Shown: positions 53,703-61,875 of the stretch, one piece after another | How positions within the stretch are numbered: position 1 is the first letter of the stretch | Layout of the letters: each line of letters begins with the position of its first letter | From: Bacteroidota bacterium | GTDB lineage: Bacteria; Bacteroidota; Bacteroidia; Bacteroidales; UBA12481 | Direction: 5' to 3' | Length of the DNA: 64,000 bases | Assembly: GCA_018669475.1 (NCBI GenBank) | Contig: JABHCC010000036.1 | Span: 1 to 64,000 of the forward strand | Notes under the pieces: generated by a model | Told to the model about the DNA's origin: nothing | The model's database searches: none | The model's input: only the letters and a program-made list of their open reading frames with translations | Program-made: the position numbers and the translations under genes

Positions 53703-53734
53703 TTTGGAGGTTTAAGAATAGAATATTACTTTTG
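53703..53734 (+). promoter_or_regulatory. Consensus promoter of tRNA-Lys
   Basis: TTTG (53703-53706) and TACTTTTG (53727-53734) are exactly 20 bp apart, a full match to the phylum consensus. Transcription would begin near 53740, about 13 bp before the tRNA. Confidence 0.88.
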
Positions 53735-53752
53735 CCAAACCTTTTTAAGGAA

Positions 53753-53825
53753 GATTCAGTAGCTCAGTTGGTAGAGCACATCCCTTTTAAGGATGGGGTC
53801 CTGAGTTCGAGCCTCAGCTGAATCA
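53753..53825 (+). tRNA. tRNA-Lys (anticodon TTT)
   Basis: The 73-nt cloverleaf has acceptor GATTCAG/CTGAATC with discriminator A, D arm GCTCAGTTGGTAGAGC, anticodon stem CATCC/GGATG with loop CTTTTAA (anticodon TTT), and T arm CTGAGTTCGAGCCTCAG. CCA is not fully encoded. A terminator hairpin follows. Confidence 0.96.
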
Positions 53826-53835
53826 CAGAAACGAA

Positions 53836-53870
53836 ACCTGTCAGAGATAATCCGGCAGGTTTTTTTTTGC
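53836..53870 (+). terminator. Terminator after tRNA-Lys
   Basis: ACCTGTC and GGCAGGT pair over 7 bp around a loop of about 12 nt, followed by a T run of eight. It ends the single-tRNA transcript. Confidence 0.8.
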
Positions 53871-53912
53871 TTTAAATTGTAATGATTACTCTACATTAGC
53901 GAAAAATTCTGC

Positions 53913-54782
53913 ATGCTATTCATATTTCTTTGTGTACTGTTTTCCACATCGATACTAATTATATTTAAATCCGCAGGTAATCAGAATCTTCCAGCCTTAC
54001 CAATCATTGTTATAAACTATTTTATAGCAGCAGCTCTGGGTTTTTTGCTGGCAGGTAAAGAAGTCTTTTCACAATCTTTTAATTATTCATGCTTGCCTTA
54101 TGCGCTTCTGATAGGCTTACTCTTTTTTATCCTTTTTTTGATAGTTGCAAAAACTACAGAGATTTCTGGTATGACAATAACTTCAATTGCAAGCAAGATG
54201 TCGGTAGTTTTTCCTGTCCTGTTTAGCATCATAGTATACCATGAGAGTCTTGGTCTGATAAAATTAGTTGGAATTGTGCTGGCGCTTATTGCTCTGTTTA
54301 CAACAGTCTACCAGCCTACCGGATTAAAAAACTCTCTACTTTACTGGTTATTACCTCTTACCTTGTTCATTGGTAATGGTTTCCTTGACAGTTTACTGAA
54401 ATACACTCAGTTTGAATACCTGTCGGATACTAATATTTTCCTTTTCAATGGCTTTGTATTTGGTGGAGCTTTAATAATAGGGTTTTCCGTACTTATATTC
54501 CGTAAAAAGACATTGAGATATAAATTCAATGGCAAGTTGGTATTTATGGGCATTTTGCTGGGCTTAGTCAATTTTGGCTCTTTATGGGCAATGGTAAAAG
54601 CACTTAATAGCCATATTGACAGCTCTTTAGTTTTTATAATTAACAATACTGGTGTTGTTATTCTGGCTGCAATAGCAGGAATAAGCTTTTTCAAAGAGAG
54701 GCTGGGCATTTTGAAGCTCCTTGGGATTCTGTTAGCTTTGTTATCCATATTTTTACTGACAATGCAAGCCAATGGATCTTAA
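53913..54782 (+). CDS. EamA/DMT-family transporter
   Basis: The 289-residue protein is mostly hydrophobic with about ten membrane helices arranged as two repeats of five, the drug/metabolite transporter layout. EISGMTITSIASKMSVVFPVLFSI (in part) in the first half and FIINNTGVVILAAIAGISFFKERLG in the second are the matching EamA segments. Substrate is unknown. Its stop lies 11 bp into yigZ, so the two are probably translated together. Confidence 0.85.
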   Translation: MLFIFLCVLFSTSILIIFKSAGNQNLPALPIIVINYFIAAALGFLLAGKEVFSQSFNYSCLPYALLIGLLFFILFLIVAKTTEISGMTITSIASKMSVVFPVLFSIIVYHESLGLIKLVGIVLALIALFTTVYQPTGLKNSLLYWLLPLTLFIGNGFLDSLLKYTQFEYLSDTNIFLFNGFVFGGALIIGFSVLIFRKKTLRYKFNGKLVFMGILLGLVNFGSLWAMVKALNSHIDSSLVFIINNTGVVILAAIAGISFFKERLGILKLLGILLALLSIFLLTMQANGS

Positions 54783-55383
54783 GCAGGATGAATATCTGAC
54801 TATTGTAAAATCTTCAGAGGGATTATATAAAGAGAAAGGCAGTAAATTCATAGCACTTGCTTTTCCGGTTAAAACAGAAGAAGAGCTTAAAGCCATTCAG
54901 CTGAGATTAAGAAAGGAATACCATGATGCCAGACATCACTGTTATGCATATCGCATTGGAACCAGCAATATGGTATATAGGACGAATGATGATGGTGAAC
55001 CATCAGGAACAGCTGGTAAGCCTATTTATGGTCAGATTCAATCATTTCAGCTAACAAATATTTTAGTAGTCGTAATTCGTTATTTCGGAGGAACTAAACT
55101 TGGAGTTCCCGGATTGATAAGAGCGTACAAAACAGCTACACAGGATGTCTTTCAGAATGCAGATATTAAACTGAAAACAATCAATAATATCATCTCTTTT
55201 GAATTTGAATATCCTGATTTAAATCAAGTTATGCGTATAATCAAGGAGGATAAACCAAGCATCCTGGAGCAAGTCTTTGAAATGCAATGCGTAATGAAAC
55301 TAAGTATTCGTCAGTCATTGGCAGCCCAATTATCCGGCAGGTTAAATAAGATTAAATCACTTAATAATTTGATCTGTGAATAA
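54772..55383 (+). CDS. yigZ: YigZ/IMPACT family protein
   Basis: The 203-residue protein has the UPF0029/IMPACT N-terminal domain with KEKGSKFIALAFPV, ARHHCYAYRIG, NDDGEPSGTAGKPI and RYFGGTKLGVPGLIRAY, then a short C-terminal domain. In eukaryotes IMPACT acts in translational control; bacterial YigZ has no settled role. It overlaps the EamA transporter gene by 11 bp. Confidence 0.9.
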   Translation: MDLKQDEYLTIVKSSEGLYKEKGSKFIALAFPVKTEEELKAIQLRLRKEYHDARHHCYAYRIGTSNMVYRTNDDGEPSGTAGKPIYGQIQSFQLTNILVVVIRYFGGTKLGVPGLIRAYKTATQDVFQNADIKLKTINNIISFEFEYPDLNQVMRIIKEDKPSILEQVFEMQCVMKLSIRQSLAAQLSGRLNKIKSLNNLICE

Positions 55384-55432
55384 ATTCTCAAAACTAGCCT
55401 GCCTTGTTAATCGATAAACAAATTGTGTTGAC

Positions 55433-55440
55433 TATTTTTG
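55433..55440 (+). promoter_or_regulatory. -7 box of the probable pyrBI promoter
   Basis: TATTTTTG is an exact TAnnTTTG match 28 bp before the pyrB ATG. No TTTG is at the ideal distance. No leader peptide or attenuator was seen between it and pyrB. Confidence 0.45.
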
Positions 55441-55468
55441 GACAAAACTAAATTATTTAGCCTTCATT

Positions 55469-56377
55469 ATGAAAAACCGAAGTCTAGTATCTATCTCAGA
55501 TTATTCTGCAAATGAGATCAGACAAATACTTGATCTTGCAGCAGATTTTGAAGACAATCCCAATCAGAGGTTATTAACGGGTAGTGTCATTGCATCTCTG
55601 TTTTTCGAGCCCTCGACCAGAACACGTCTTAGTTTTGAGTCAGCAATAAACAGATTAGGTGGCAGAGTGATTGGTTTCTCTGAGGCATCATCGTCAAGTG
55701 TATCAAAGGGAGAGACTCTGAAAGACACCATTTTAACAGTGTCAAATTATTCAGATCTCATTGTCATGAGGCACCCACTTGAAGGAAGCGCAAAATATGC
55801 AAGTGAAGTATCTCCTGTGCCAGTTGTTAACGCCGGCGATGGAGCCCACCAGCATCCTACTCAGACACTCCTTGATTTATATTCTATACAAAAAACGCAA
55901 GGCACGCTTGAAAATTTGAACATTTGCATGATTGGAGACTTGAAATATGGACGAACAGTTCATTCCCTCCTGATGGCTATGTCTCATTTTAATCCTGTGT
56001 TCAACTTCATTGCTCCTGATGAACTTAAGATGCCTGATGAATACAAGCTATTCCTGGATAACAAGGGAATAAAGTATTATGAACATACTGATATGGATGA
56101 TAATCTTAATTATGCAGATATCACTTATATGACCAGGGTTCAAAGAGAGAGATTTGCTGACCCTGTAGAATATGAAAAGGTGAAAAATGTTTTTATCCTT
56201 CGGAATGAGATGCTGAATGAGACAAAAGATAATATGCGAATTCTACACCCCCTGCCCCGGGTAAATGAGATTAATATTGATGTTGATCCAAATCCAAAAG
56301 CCTATTATTTCACTCAGGCACTGAATGGAGTATATACCAGGATGGCAATTATTGCCAAGATTTTGGGTGTTAAGTAA
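55469..56377 (+). CDS. pyrB: Aspartate carbamoyltransferase catalytic subunit
   Basis: PyrB joins carbamoyl phosphate and aspartate in pyrimidine synthesis. The 302-residue protein has [15 protein letters not shown] for carbamoyl phosphate binding, [37 protein letters not shown] and [11 protein letters not shown], the usual set. PyrI follows after 31 bp, so the organism makes the ATCase holoenzyme with regulatory subunits. Confidence 0.97.
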   Translation: MKNRSLVSISDYSANEIRQILDLAADFEDNPNQRLLTGSVIASLFFEPSTRTRLSFESAINRLGGRVIGFSEASSSSVSKGETLKDTILTVSNYSDLIVMRHPLEGSAKYASEVSPVPVVNAGDGAHQHPTQTLLDLYSIQKTQGTLENLNICMIGDLKYGRTVHSLLMAMSHFNPVFNFIAPDELKMPDEYKLFLDNKGIKYYEHTDMDDNLNYADITYMTRVQRERFADPVEYEKVKNVFILRNEMLNETKDNMRILHPLPRVNEINIDVDPNPKAYYFTQALNGVYTRMAIIAKILGVK

Positions 56378-56408
56378 AATTATTATCAAAGAATTAACAG
56401 CAACAATT

Positions 56409-56867
56409 ATGGAATCAAAGAAAGAACTCAAAGTCAACGCCATAAAAGATGGAACTGTAATCGATCATATTCCCTCCCAAAGCCTTTTTCAGGTTATTAC
56501 TATTTTGGGATTAGACAATACTAAAGATCAACTCACTTTCGGAACCAATTTGGAAAGCAAGCGTTTAGGCCGGAAGTCAATTATTAAAGTGGCCAACATC
56601 TTCTTTAAAGATGATGAAATAAATAAAATTGCTCTGGTTGCTCCTGATGCTAAACTGAACATCATCAGAGATTACCAGGTTGTTGAAAAAAAGGTTGTAA
56701 GTGTGCCTGATAATATTTTAGGTATTGCCAGATGTATGAATCCAAAATGCATTACGAATAATGAAGCTATGCTCACAAGATTTGAGGTTGTGCAAAATAA
56801 GCCGGTTGCACTTAAATGTGAGTATTGTGAGAAAATAACAGATTCTCAACATCTTGAAATTGTCTGA
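56409..56867 (+). CDS. pyrI: Aspartate carbamoyltransferase regulatory subunit
   Basis: PyrI binds nucleotides and adjusts PyrB activity. The 152-residue protein has the allosteric domain (VNAIKDGTVIDHIPSQSLF) and the zinc domain with CMNPKCITN and CEYCEKI, giving the four cysteine ligands. The ATG at 56409 matches the family start; the longer frame upstream overlaps pyrB and is not used. Confidence 0.96.
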   Translation: MESKKELKVNAIKDGTVIDHIPSQSLFQVITILGLDNTKDQLTFGTNLESKRLGRKSIIKVANIFFKDDEINKIALVAPDAKLNIIRDYQVVEKKVVSVPDNILGIARCMNPKCITNNEAMLTRFEVVQNKPVALKCEYCEKITDSQHLEIV

Positions 56868-56935
56868 ATATCTTAACTATTTTTAACTTCTTTACAAGAT
56901 TACCTTTCTGTACTTTCGCTGTATAAACGTACAGC

Positions 56936-58222
56936 ATGAAGGCTATCTATTTATTTATTACATTACTTTTCATAACTACCTGTATATCTGAGCAAACGAG
57001 CGCACAGGAAAGCAAAGACGAAGATACCGTTGCACAGTCACCTGATCGTGAAAAAGCCTTGAGAGTTTTTCTGGATTGTTACTATTGTGACTCGGATTTT
57101 ATTAAAAGACAGCTCCCCTTTGTTAACTACGTACGCGATCGTCATGAAGCTCAGGTGCATATTCTTGTTACACGTCAATCTACTGGATCCGGAGGTCGGG
57201 AATATAAGATTATTATGCTCGGACAGGAAGAATTTGAAGGTATAGCTGATGAGCTTACCTATGTCTCCAGTCCTGATGAAACTTATGATATGACCCGACA
57301 GGGAAGAACCCGTATAATTGCAATGGGCCTGATGCAATTTGTCGCTAAAACACCAATGGCGAATATGGTTAATATTGGTTATAATGGAGACTATGATGAG
57401 GAACAGAAAGCAGAAATAGTTGAAGACAAGTGGAATAGTTGGGTTTTTGATATTGATTTATCAGGTGAATATCAGAGGGAAGAATCCAGAGTGAATCCTG
57501 AACTTGAAGCTGACTTCTCAATAGAAAAGATCACTCCTGACTGGAAGGTCGAGTTTGCTCCCAGTTATGACTATTATTCCAGTAAATATTTTTACGAGGA
57601 TACGATCTATACTTCAAAGAGAAATCGTGCTTCTTTCAGACATTTACTTGTAAAGAGTTTGAACGACCATTGGTCAGCAGGAGGAAGAATATATGTAAGT
57701 TCTGATAGTTACCGAAATAGCCGTTTGGGATGGTCAATTTATCCGGCAGTAGAATACAATGTATATCCATATCAGGAATCCAGTCGTAAGCAACTGCGTT
57801 TTCAATACCGCATGGGGTATGGCTATACTTACTATGAGGAGTTGACTATCTATGATAAAATGGAGGAAGGATTATTCGGTCAACAATTGTCAATTGCATA
57901 TGGAATCAGACAACCCTGGGGTTCGATTAATGCATCTTTGTCGGGTTTTACTTTCCTGCATGATCTCAGTAAGAATAATGTTCAGCTGCGTACCAGTGCC
58001 TATATTAGGATTTTAAAGGGCCTGTCTCTTAACTTGTCTTGCAGGGCAGCAATTATTCATGATCAGTTATCCCTGACCAAAGAAGGGGCAACTGCAGAAG
58101 AAGTTCTCCTGCGTCAGCAACAAATTGCTTCTCAGTATAACTATTCCTTCAAAGTGGGATTCAGTTATACATTTGGAAGTATATACAACAATGTGGTTAA
58201 TCCCCGATTCGGAGATAGATAG
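56936..58222 (+). CDS. Outer-membrane-type protein, unknown family
   Basis: I do not recognise a named family. The 428-residue protein has a signal peptide (AIYLFITLLFITTCISEQTSAQ). The first 130 residues form a globular part with RVFLDCYYCDSDFIKRQLPFVNYVRDR and TRQSTGSGGREYKI (in parts). The remaining 290 residues alternate like a beta-barrel (FAPSYDYYSSKYFYED, FQYRMGYGYTYYEEL) and end in YNYSFKVGFSYTFGSIYNN. It looks like a periplasmic domain joined to an outer-membrane barrel. The promoter region carries overlapping inverted repeats (56908-56936). Confidence 0.7.
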   Translation: MKAIYLFITLLFITTCISEQTSAQESKDEDTVAQSPDREKALRVFLDCYYCDSDFIKRQLPFVNYVRDRHEAQVHILVTRQSTGSGGREYKIIMLGQEEFEGIADELTYVSSPDETYDMTRQGRTRIIAMGLMQFVAKTPMANMVNIGYNGDYDEEQKAEIVEDKWNSWVFDIDLSGEYQREESRVNPELEADFSIEKITPDWKVEFAPSYDYYSSKYFYEDTIYTSKRNRASFRHLLVKSLNDHWSAGGRIYVSSDSYRNSRLGWSIYPAVEYNVYPYQESSRKQLRFQYRMGYGYTYYEELTIYDKMEEGLFGQQLSIAYGIRQPWGSINASLSGFTFLHDLSKNNVQLRTSAYIRILKGLSLNLSCRAAIIHDQLSLTKEGATAEEVLLRQQQIASQYNYSFKVGFSYTFGSIYNNVVNPRFGDR

Positions 58223-58223
58223 T

Positions 58224-58679
58224 CTAGCGTAATCTCTCAACTGCCCTGAGCATTAGGTAATCACGCCGTATACCTCGCCATGCCAGGTAACTCAAAATAA
58301 GACTAATAATTGGCATGATGGAGAAGAATTGTGCTTGAATATCACCTCCGTGAAGATTGCGCCCCTGAATTAAATAAAAAATCCCCAAGCCGATCATGCC
58401 GAATGTTAGCACCATATTATAAATGGTTAAGCGCATTTGCAATACCCTTCTTTTATAAAGAAAGAGGCTAAGCAAAGTCAAAATCAGAATAATCGAGCAT
58501 AAAGCTCTAAGTGGCCAGGCGTTTACAATAACCTTAGCTGAGTCATTAAGTGCAACAGTACCAATAAAAAGCGTAGCACCATCCTCATGTCCTCCAATCA
58601 CCGCTAAAGGAAAAAAGTACAGTAGCACTATGGCTACTGCACTTATAATTAAAAAGACTGATTGAATTCTTTGAATCAT
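58224..58679 (-). CDS. DUF4293 family membrane protein
   Basis: The 151-residue protein has four membrane helices and begins MIQRIQSVFLIISAVAIVLL, the conserved start of the DUF4293 family, which is found almost only in Bacteroidota. WPLRALCSIILILTLLSLFLYKRRVLQMRL (in part) follows. Function is unknown. Its stop is one base from the convergent gene's stop. It is 33 bp downstream of the prohibitin-like gene on the same strand. Confidence 0.85.
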   Translation of the reverse strand: MIQRIQSVFLIISAVAIVLLYFFPLAVIGGHEDGATLFIGTVALNDSAKVIVNAWPLRALCSIILILTLLSLFLYKRRVLQMRLTIYNMVLTFGMIGLGIFYLIQGRNLHGGDIQAQFFSIMPIISLILSYLAWRGIRRDYLMLRAVERLR

Positions 58680-58712
58680 AATCCAATGAATTTCAGAATA
58701 TTATTAAACTGA

Positions 58713-59531
58713 CTAGTTGCTACCGCCTAAAATCAATGGTAAACCATCTTTACCACTTCCGATAATAACTGTTTTTGAATTTGGAGATTCAGACAATTTC
58801 AAGGTTGCTTCTATACCACGCATCCTTAACAGGTTTGGTGTAAGAGAACTGTTGATAATTTTGTTAGCAGTTGCTTCACCTTCGGCGCCAATTCTTTTTC
58901 TTTCTGCCTCAGATTTCTCTCGGTCAAGTTTATATTGATAAGCCAAGGCTTCCTGTTCCTGAGTCAATTTGCTTTCAATTGCATCCTTAATTCCTTGTGG
59001 TAAATTAATAGACCTGATAAGTAAGGCTCGCATATTGATAAAATTACCTGTTAAAACAGCTTGAGTTTCAGTGATAATCGCTTGTTCAACCTCAGCACGT
59101 TTTGTAGAGTATATCTCTTCTGCGGTAAAACGCCCAGCCACCTGTCTGACTGAAGATCTGACTTCAGGTACGACTAATTGCTGGATATATCCTTTACCGA
59201 AAGTTTGATGCAAATAACCGATGTTTTCATAAATAGGATTGAATCGAACGGATATGTCAATGTTGATAGATAAACCATTCTTGTCAAGAATATCCATTGT
59301 TTCTTCGCTCTGCTGTTCTTTTACATTATAGATATGCATGTCATTCCAGGGAGCAATAATTAAAAAGCCAGGCTCATAAATATTTTCCAGATCGAGTCCT
59401 GAAGTAAATTTGCGAAAGATCACTCCGCGATCACCAGGCTGAATTGTCAGGAACATTTGCGAACCAAAAATTACAAGTACCAGAAGAATAACTCCACCGG
59501 CAACTAAAAAGGGGGTTAATTGTTTTTTCAT
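58713..59531 (-). CDS. Prohibitin-family (SPFH/band 7) membrane protein
   Basis: The 272-residue protein has one N-terminal membrane helix (about residues 9-29), then the band 7 domain (IQPGDRGVIFRKFTSGLD, IDISVRFNPIYENIGYLH, VRSSVRQVAGRFTAEEIYSTKR in part) and a helical stretch with QEQEALAYQYKLDREKSEAERKRI (in part). Members form large membrane rings that control proteases or organise membranes. It is probably co-transcribed with the DUF4293 gene. Confidence 0.92.
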   Translation of the reverse strand: MKKQLTPFLVAGGVILLVLVIFGSQMFLTIQPGDRGVIFRKFTSGLDLENIYEPGFLIIAPWNDMHIYNVKEQQSEETMDILDKNGLSINIDISVRFNPIYENIGYLHQTFGKGYIQQLVVPEVRSSVRQVAGRFTAEEIYSTKRAEVEQAIITETQAVLTGNFINMRALLIRSINLPQGIKDAIESKLTQEQEALAYQYKLDREKSEAERKRIGAEGEATANKIINSSLTPNLLRMRGIEATLKLSESPNSKTVIIGSGKDGLPLILGGSN

Positions 59532-59642
59532 GATGTTACATTAAATATTTACTAATTTGTATTCTAGCTGCAAATTTAACCAATTTTAATTGCTTCGCTT
59601 AGCCATTGCTTGTTAATATTGTATTTTTGATAGCTTTGTTTT

Positions 59643-60536
59643 ATGTCTAAGAATACAGCTTATCAAGCATCGGAGTTAATTATTAATCCTGATTCGTCAA
59701 TTTTTCATTTGCACATTAAGCCTGGAACACTGGCAGATACAATTATCCTGGTTGGTGATCCTCAGCGGGTTGACATGGTATCGAGCTTCTTTGATTCAAT
59801 TGAATCAAAGACACATAACCGTGAATTTTATACTATTACCGGACAATTCAAGGGGATGCCGGTAACAGTATTGTCAACAGGTATTGGAACGGATAATATA
59901 GATATTGTGATGAATGAATTGGATGCAGTTGTCAATATTGACTTTGAAAGCCGTACTGATAACACTGAATTTAAGAAACTAAGACTTATTCGCATAGGAA
60001 CTTCCGGAGCAATACAAGAAGATATAGATCCAGGCTCAGTAATACTGAGCAAATACGCAATTGGTTTCGATGGTTTATTAAACTTTTATAAAGAGAGGGA
60101 TAATGTATGTGATAGCGGACTCGAAAAATTATTTGTCACCCAGGCAAATTGGTCTGATCGCCTCTCTGCCCCATATTGTATTGAAGTTTCCTCAGAGCTT
60201 GAAGCTATAATGCCAGCTGAGTATTATAGAGGTATTACTGCTTCAGCCAATGGGTTTTACGCTCCACAGGGAAGGGCTATCAGAGGAGATTTGGCATTTC
60301 CTGGGCTAATTGATCAAATGGCATCAATCTCTTACGATGGCTATCGCTTAAGCAATTTCGAAATGGAGTGTTCTGCACTATATGGTTTATCACGAATTCT
60401 TGGACATGAGGCTTTAACTGTTTGTGGTATAATAGCCAACAGGGTATCAAAAAATTTTATAGGTGATTATAAAACTATGATGCATACAATTATTGATACA
60501 GTACTTAATCGCTTACGGGATAATTATCATGCCTGA
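59643..60536 (+). CDS. Nucleoside phosphorylase (uridine phosphorylase-like)
   Basis: The 297-residue protein has the PNP_UDP_1 fold with GDPQRVDMVSSFF for phosphate binding, VLSTGIGTDNIDIVMNEL, IRIGTSGAIQEDI and SNFEMECSALYGLS for ribose and base binding. It cleaves a nucleoside with phosphate, probably uridine or a purine nucleoside, for salvage. Two exact -7 boxes (TATTTTTG 59622, TAGCTTTG 59631) lie within 21 bp of the start, so the leader must be very short. Its end overlaps the next gene by 8 bp. Confidence 0.88.
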   Translation: MSKNTAYQASELIINPDSSIFHLHIKPGTLADTIILVGDPQRVDMVSSFFDSIESKTHNREFYTITGQFKGMPVTVLSTGIGTDNIDIVMNELDAVVNIDFESRTDNTEFKKLRLIRIGTSGAIQEDIDPGSVILSKYAIGFDGLLNFYKERDNVCDSGLEKLFVTQANWSDRLSAPYCIEVSSELEAIMPAEYYRGITASANGFYAPQGRAIRGDLAFPGLIDQMASISYDGYRLSNFEMECSALYGLSRILGHEALTVCGIIANRVSKNFIGDYKTMMHTIIDTVLNRLRDNYHA

Positions 60537-61422
60537 TAAACTTAAACACTTGCTGAGCCTGCTTGACGATCCAGACGAAGAAATATATTTGCAGGTACGA
60601 AATGAGTTAATCCGATTCGGGCCTGAAATTCTGCCAGATCTTGAAAAGTACTGGGCTGTGGGAGAAAATTCATTATTCACTACCAGATTACATAACCTCA
60701 TAGAAAATATAAGGTTCAATCTTTTGTATTCTGATTGGTTTTCATGGAGGCAACAAGCAGAACCTGATTTACTAAATGGTGCTGTTCTAATTGATCAAAT
60801 AAGTGATCATAATGTATCTGAATCAACTCTTAGTGATAGCATTAAGCCTTTCATAAGTGAAACATGGCTAGAAATCAATGAACGTTTAACAGCTTTAGAG
60901 AAGATCAGGATTTTAAATTATGTTGTTTTTACAAAAAACCGTATTTCCCTGATTCAAAAGCTCCCACCCTTGTCTAAGAGCTACTTCCTGAGCAATCTTT
61001 TTAAATTCAAAACAGGGAATAGCTATACAATATCTATGCTATACCTGTTAATATGCAGAGAACTTAAATTACCTGTGTATGGTATTCTGTATGATGATCT
61101 TTTTCTGTTAGCCTATCTGGATACTGTAGTGCCTGTTTTAAAAGAGCCAAAAGACTTATCTACGATTCCGATACTGTTCTTCATCCATATAGAACATCAG
61201 GGGCAAATATTTGGCAAGCATCAATTCAAAGAACTGATTCATAATTATGAAACTAAGGATCAAGCTATACAGCCTGTGATAATCCCGGATCATATAGCCG
61301 TTAAGGCTGTTTTGAACGGTGTCTTGTTAGCTAGTAATAAGGAAAGAAAAGCAAAAAGAGTGAAAAGAATTAGAAAGATTCTCAGATTATGGGATGAATC
61401 ATCGAACATGCCTGATGAATAG
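60529..61422 (+). CDS. Transglutaminase-like (SirB1-type) protein
   Basis: The 297-residue protein has an N-terminal HEAT-like helical start (LLSLLDDPDEEIYLQVRNELIRFG in part) and a central region FKFKTGNSYTISMLYLLICRELKLPVYGI that matches the Transglut_core2 (SirB1) fold. The family's catalytic Cys appears to be replaced by Ser/Thr in NSYTIS, so it may be inactive or structural. The start at 60529 overlaps the phosphorylase stop by 8 bp; a longer frame from 60493 is less likely. Confidence 0.75.
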   Translation: MPDKLKHLLSLLDDPDEEIYLQVRNELIRFGPEILPDLEKYWAVGENSLFTTRLHNLIENIRFNLLYSDWFSWRQQAEPDLLNGAVLIDQISDHNVSESTLSDSIKPFISETWLEINERLTALEKIRILNYVVFTKNRISLIQKLPPLSKSYFLSNLFKFKTGNSYTISMLYLLICRELKLPVYGILYDDLFLLAYLDTVVPVLKEPKDLSTIPILFFIHIEHQGQIFGKHQFKELIHNYETKDQAIQPVIIPDHIAVKAVLNGVLLASNKERKAKRVKRIRKILRLWDESSNMPDE

Positions 61423-61505
61423 TATCTTGTGATCAGATAATCGACTTTCACTGTTTTTACATTCAAAAAGCTGCTAATTTCATAATCAGATTATTATTTT
61501 TTTTC

Positions 61506-61513
61506 TATTTTTG
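61506..61513 (+). promoter_or_regulatory. -7 box upstream of the tRNA-Leu pair
   Basis: TATTTTTG matches TAnnTTTG; the leader to the first tRNA-Leu is about 45 bp. No TTTG is well spaced upstream. Confidence 0.5.
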
Positions 61514-61565
61514 CAAACCCAATGGCGGATTAGTGCCTTGGCGGTGTGATTTTTGAATATAGAAT

Positions 61566-61653
61566 GCCCAGATGGCGGAATTGGTAGACGCGCATGGTTG
61601 AGGGCCATGTGACCGTAATGGTCGTGCAAGTTCGATTCTTGTTCTGGGCACCA
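61566..61653 (+). tRNA. tRNA-Leu (anticodon GAG), CCA encoded
   Basis: The acceptor stem GCCCAGA pairs with TCTGGGC, discriminator A, and CCA follows at 61651-61653. The anticodon stem CATGG/CCATG with loop TTGAGGG gives anticodon GAG. The long variable arm (GTGACCGTAATGGTCGT) is typical of a class II tRNA-Leu. It is followed 38 bp later by a second tRNA-Leu. Confidence 0.95.
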
Positions 61654-61691
61654 AAAAGAGTTCTAATAAAAGTATTGCATTAATTATGCCC

Positions 61692-61775
61692 GCCCAGATG
61701 GCGGAATTGGTAGACGCGCTAGTTTCAGGGACTAGTGGCCTTTTGGTCGTGCAGGTTCGATTCCTGTTCTGGGCA
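61692..61775 (+). tRNA. tRNA-Leu (anticodon CAG)
   Basis: The acceptor stem GCCCAGA/TCTGGGC has discriminator A, and only CA follows, so CCA is not fully encoded. The anticodon stem CTAGT/ACTAG with loop TTCAGGG gives CAG. The variable arm is GTGGCCTTTTGGTCGT. The acceptor and D arms are the same as in the GAG tRNA just upstream, so the pair arose by duplication. A terminator follows. Confidence 0.95.
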
Positions 61776-61780
61776 CAAAA

Positions 61781-61812
61781 AAGTCAACTCGAGCTTGAGT
61801 TGACTTTTTTTG
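61781..61812 (+). terminator. Terminator after the tRNA-Leu pair
   Basis: AAGTCAACTC-GAGCTT-GAGTTGACTT forms a 10-bp stem followed by a T run of about eight. Confidence 0.92.
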
Positions 61813-61846
61813 TTTTATTCAGAAACAGGATAGTTCAATAAGTCCT

Positions 61847-61854
61847 TATCTTTG
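61847..61854 (+). promoter_or_regulatory. -7 box upstream of thrS
   Basis: TATCTTTG, exact to TAnnTTTG, 21 bp before the thrS ATG; the leader would be about 15 nt. A TTTG at the usual distance is not present. Confidence 0.5.
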
Positions 61855-61875
61855 CGTGTTTAAGTAAAATGAGTT

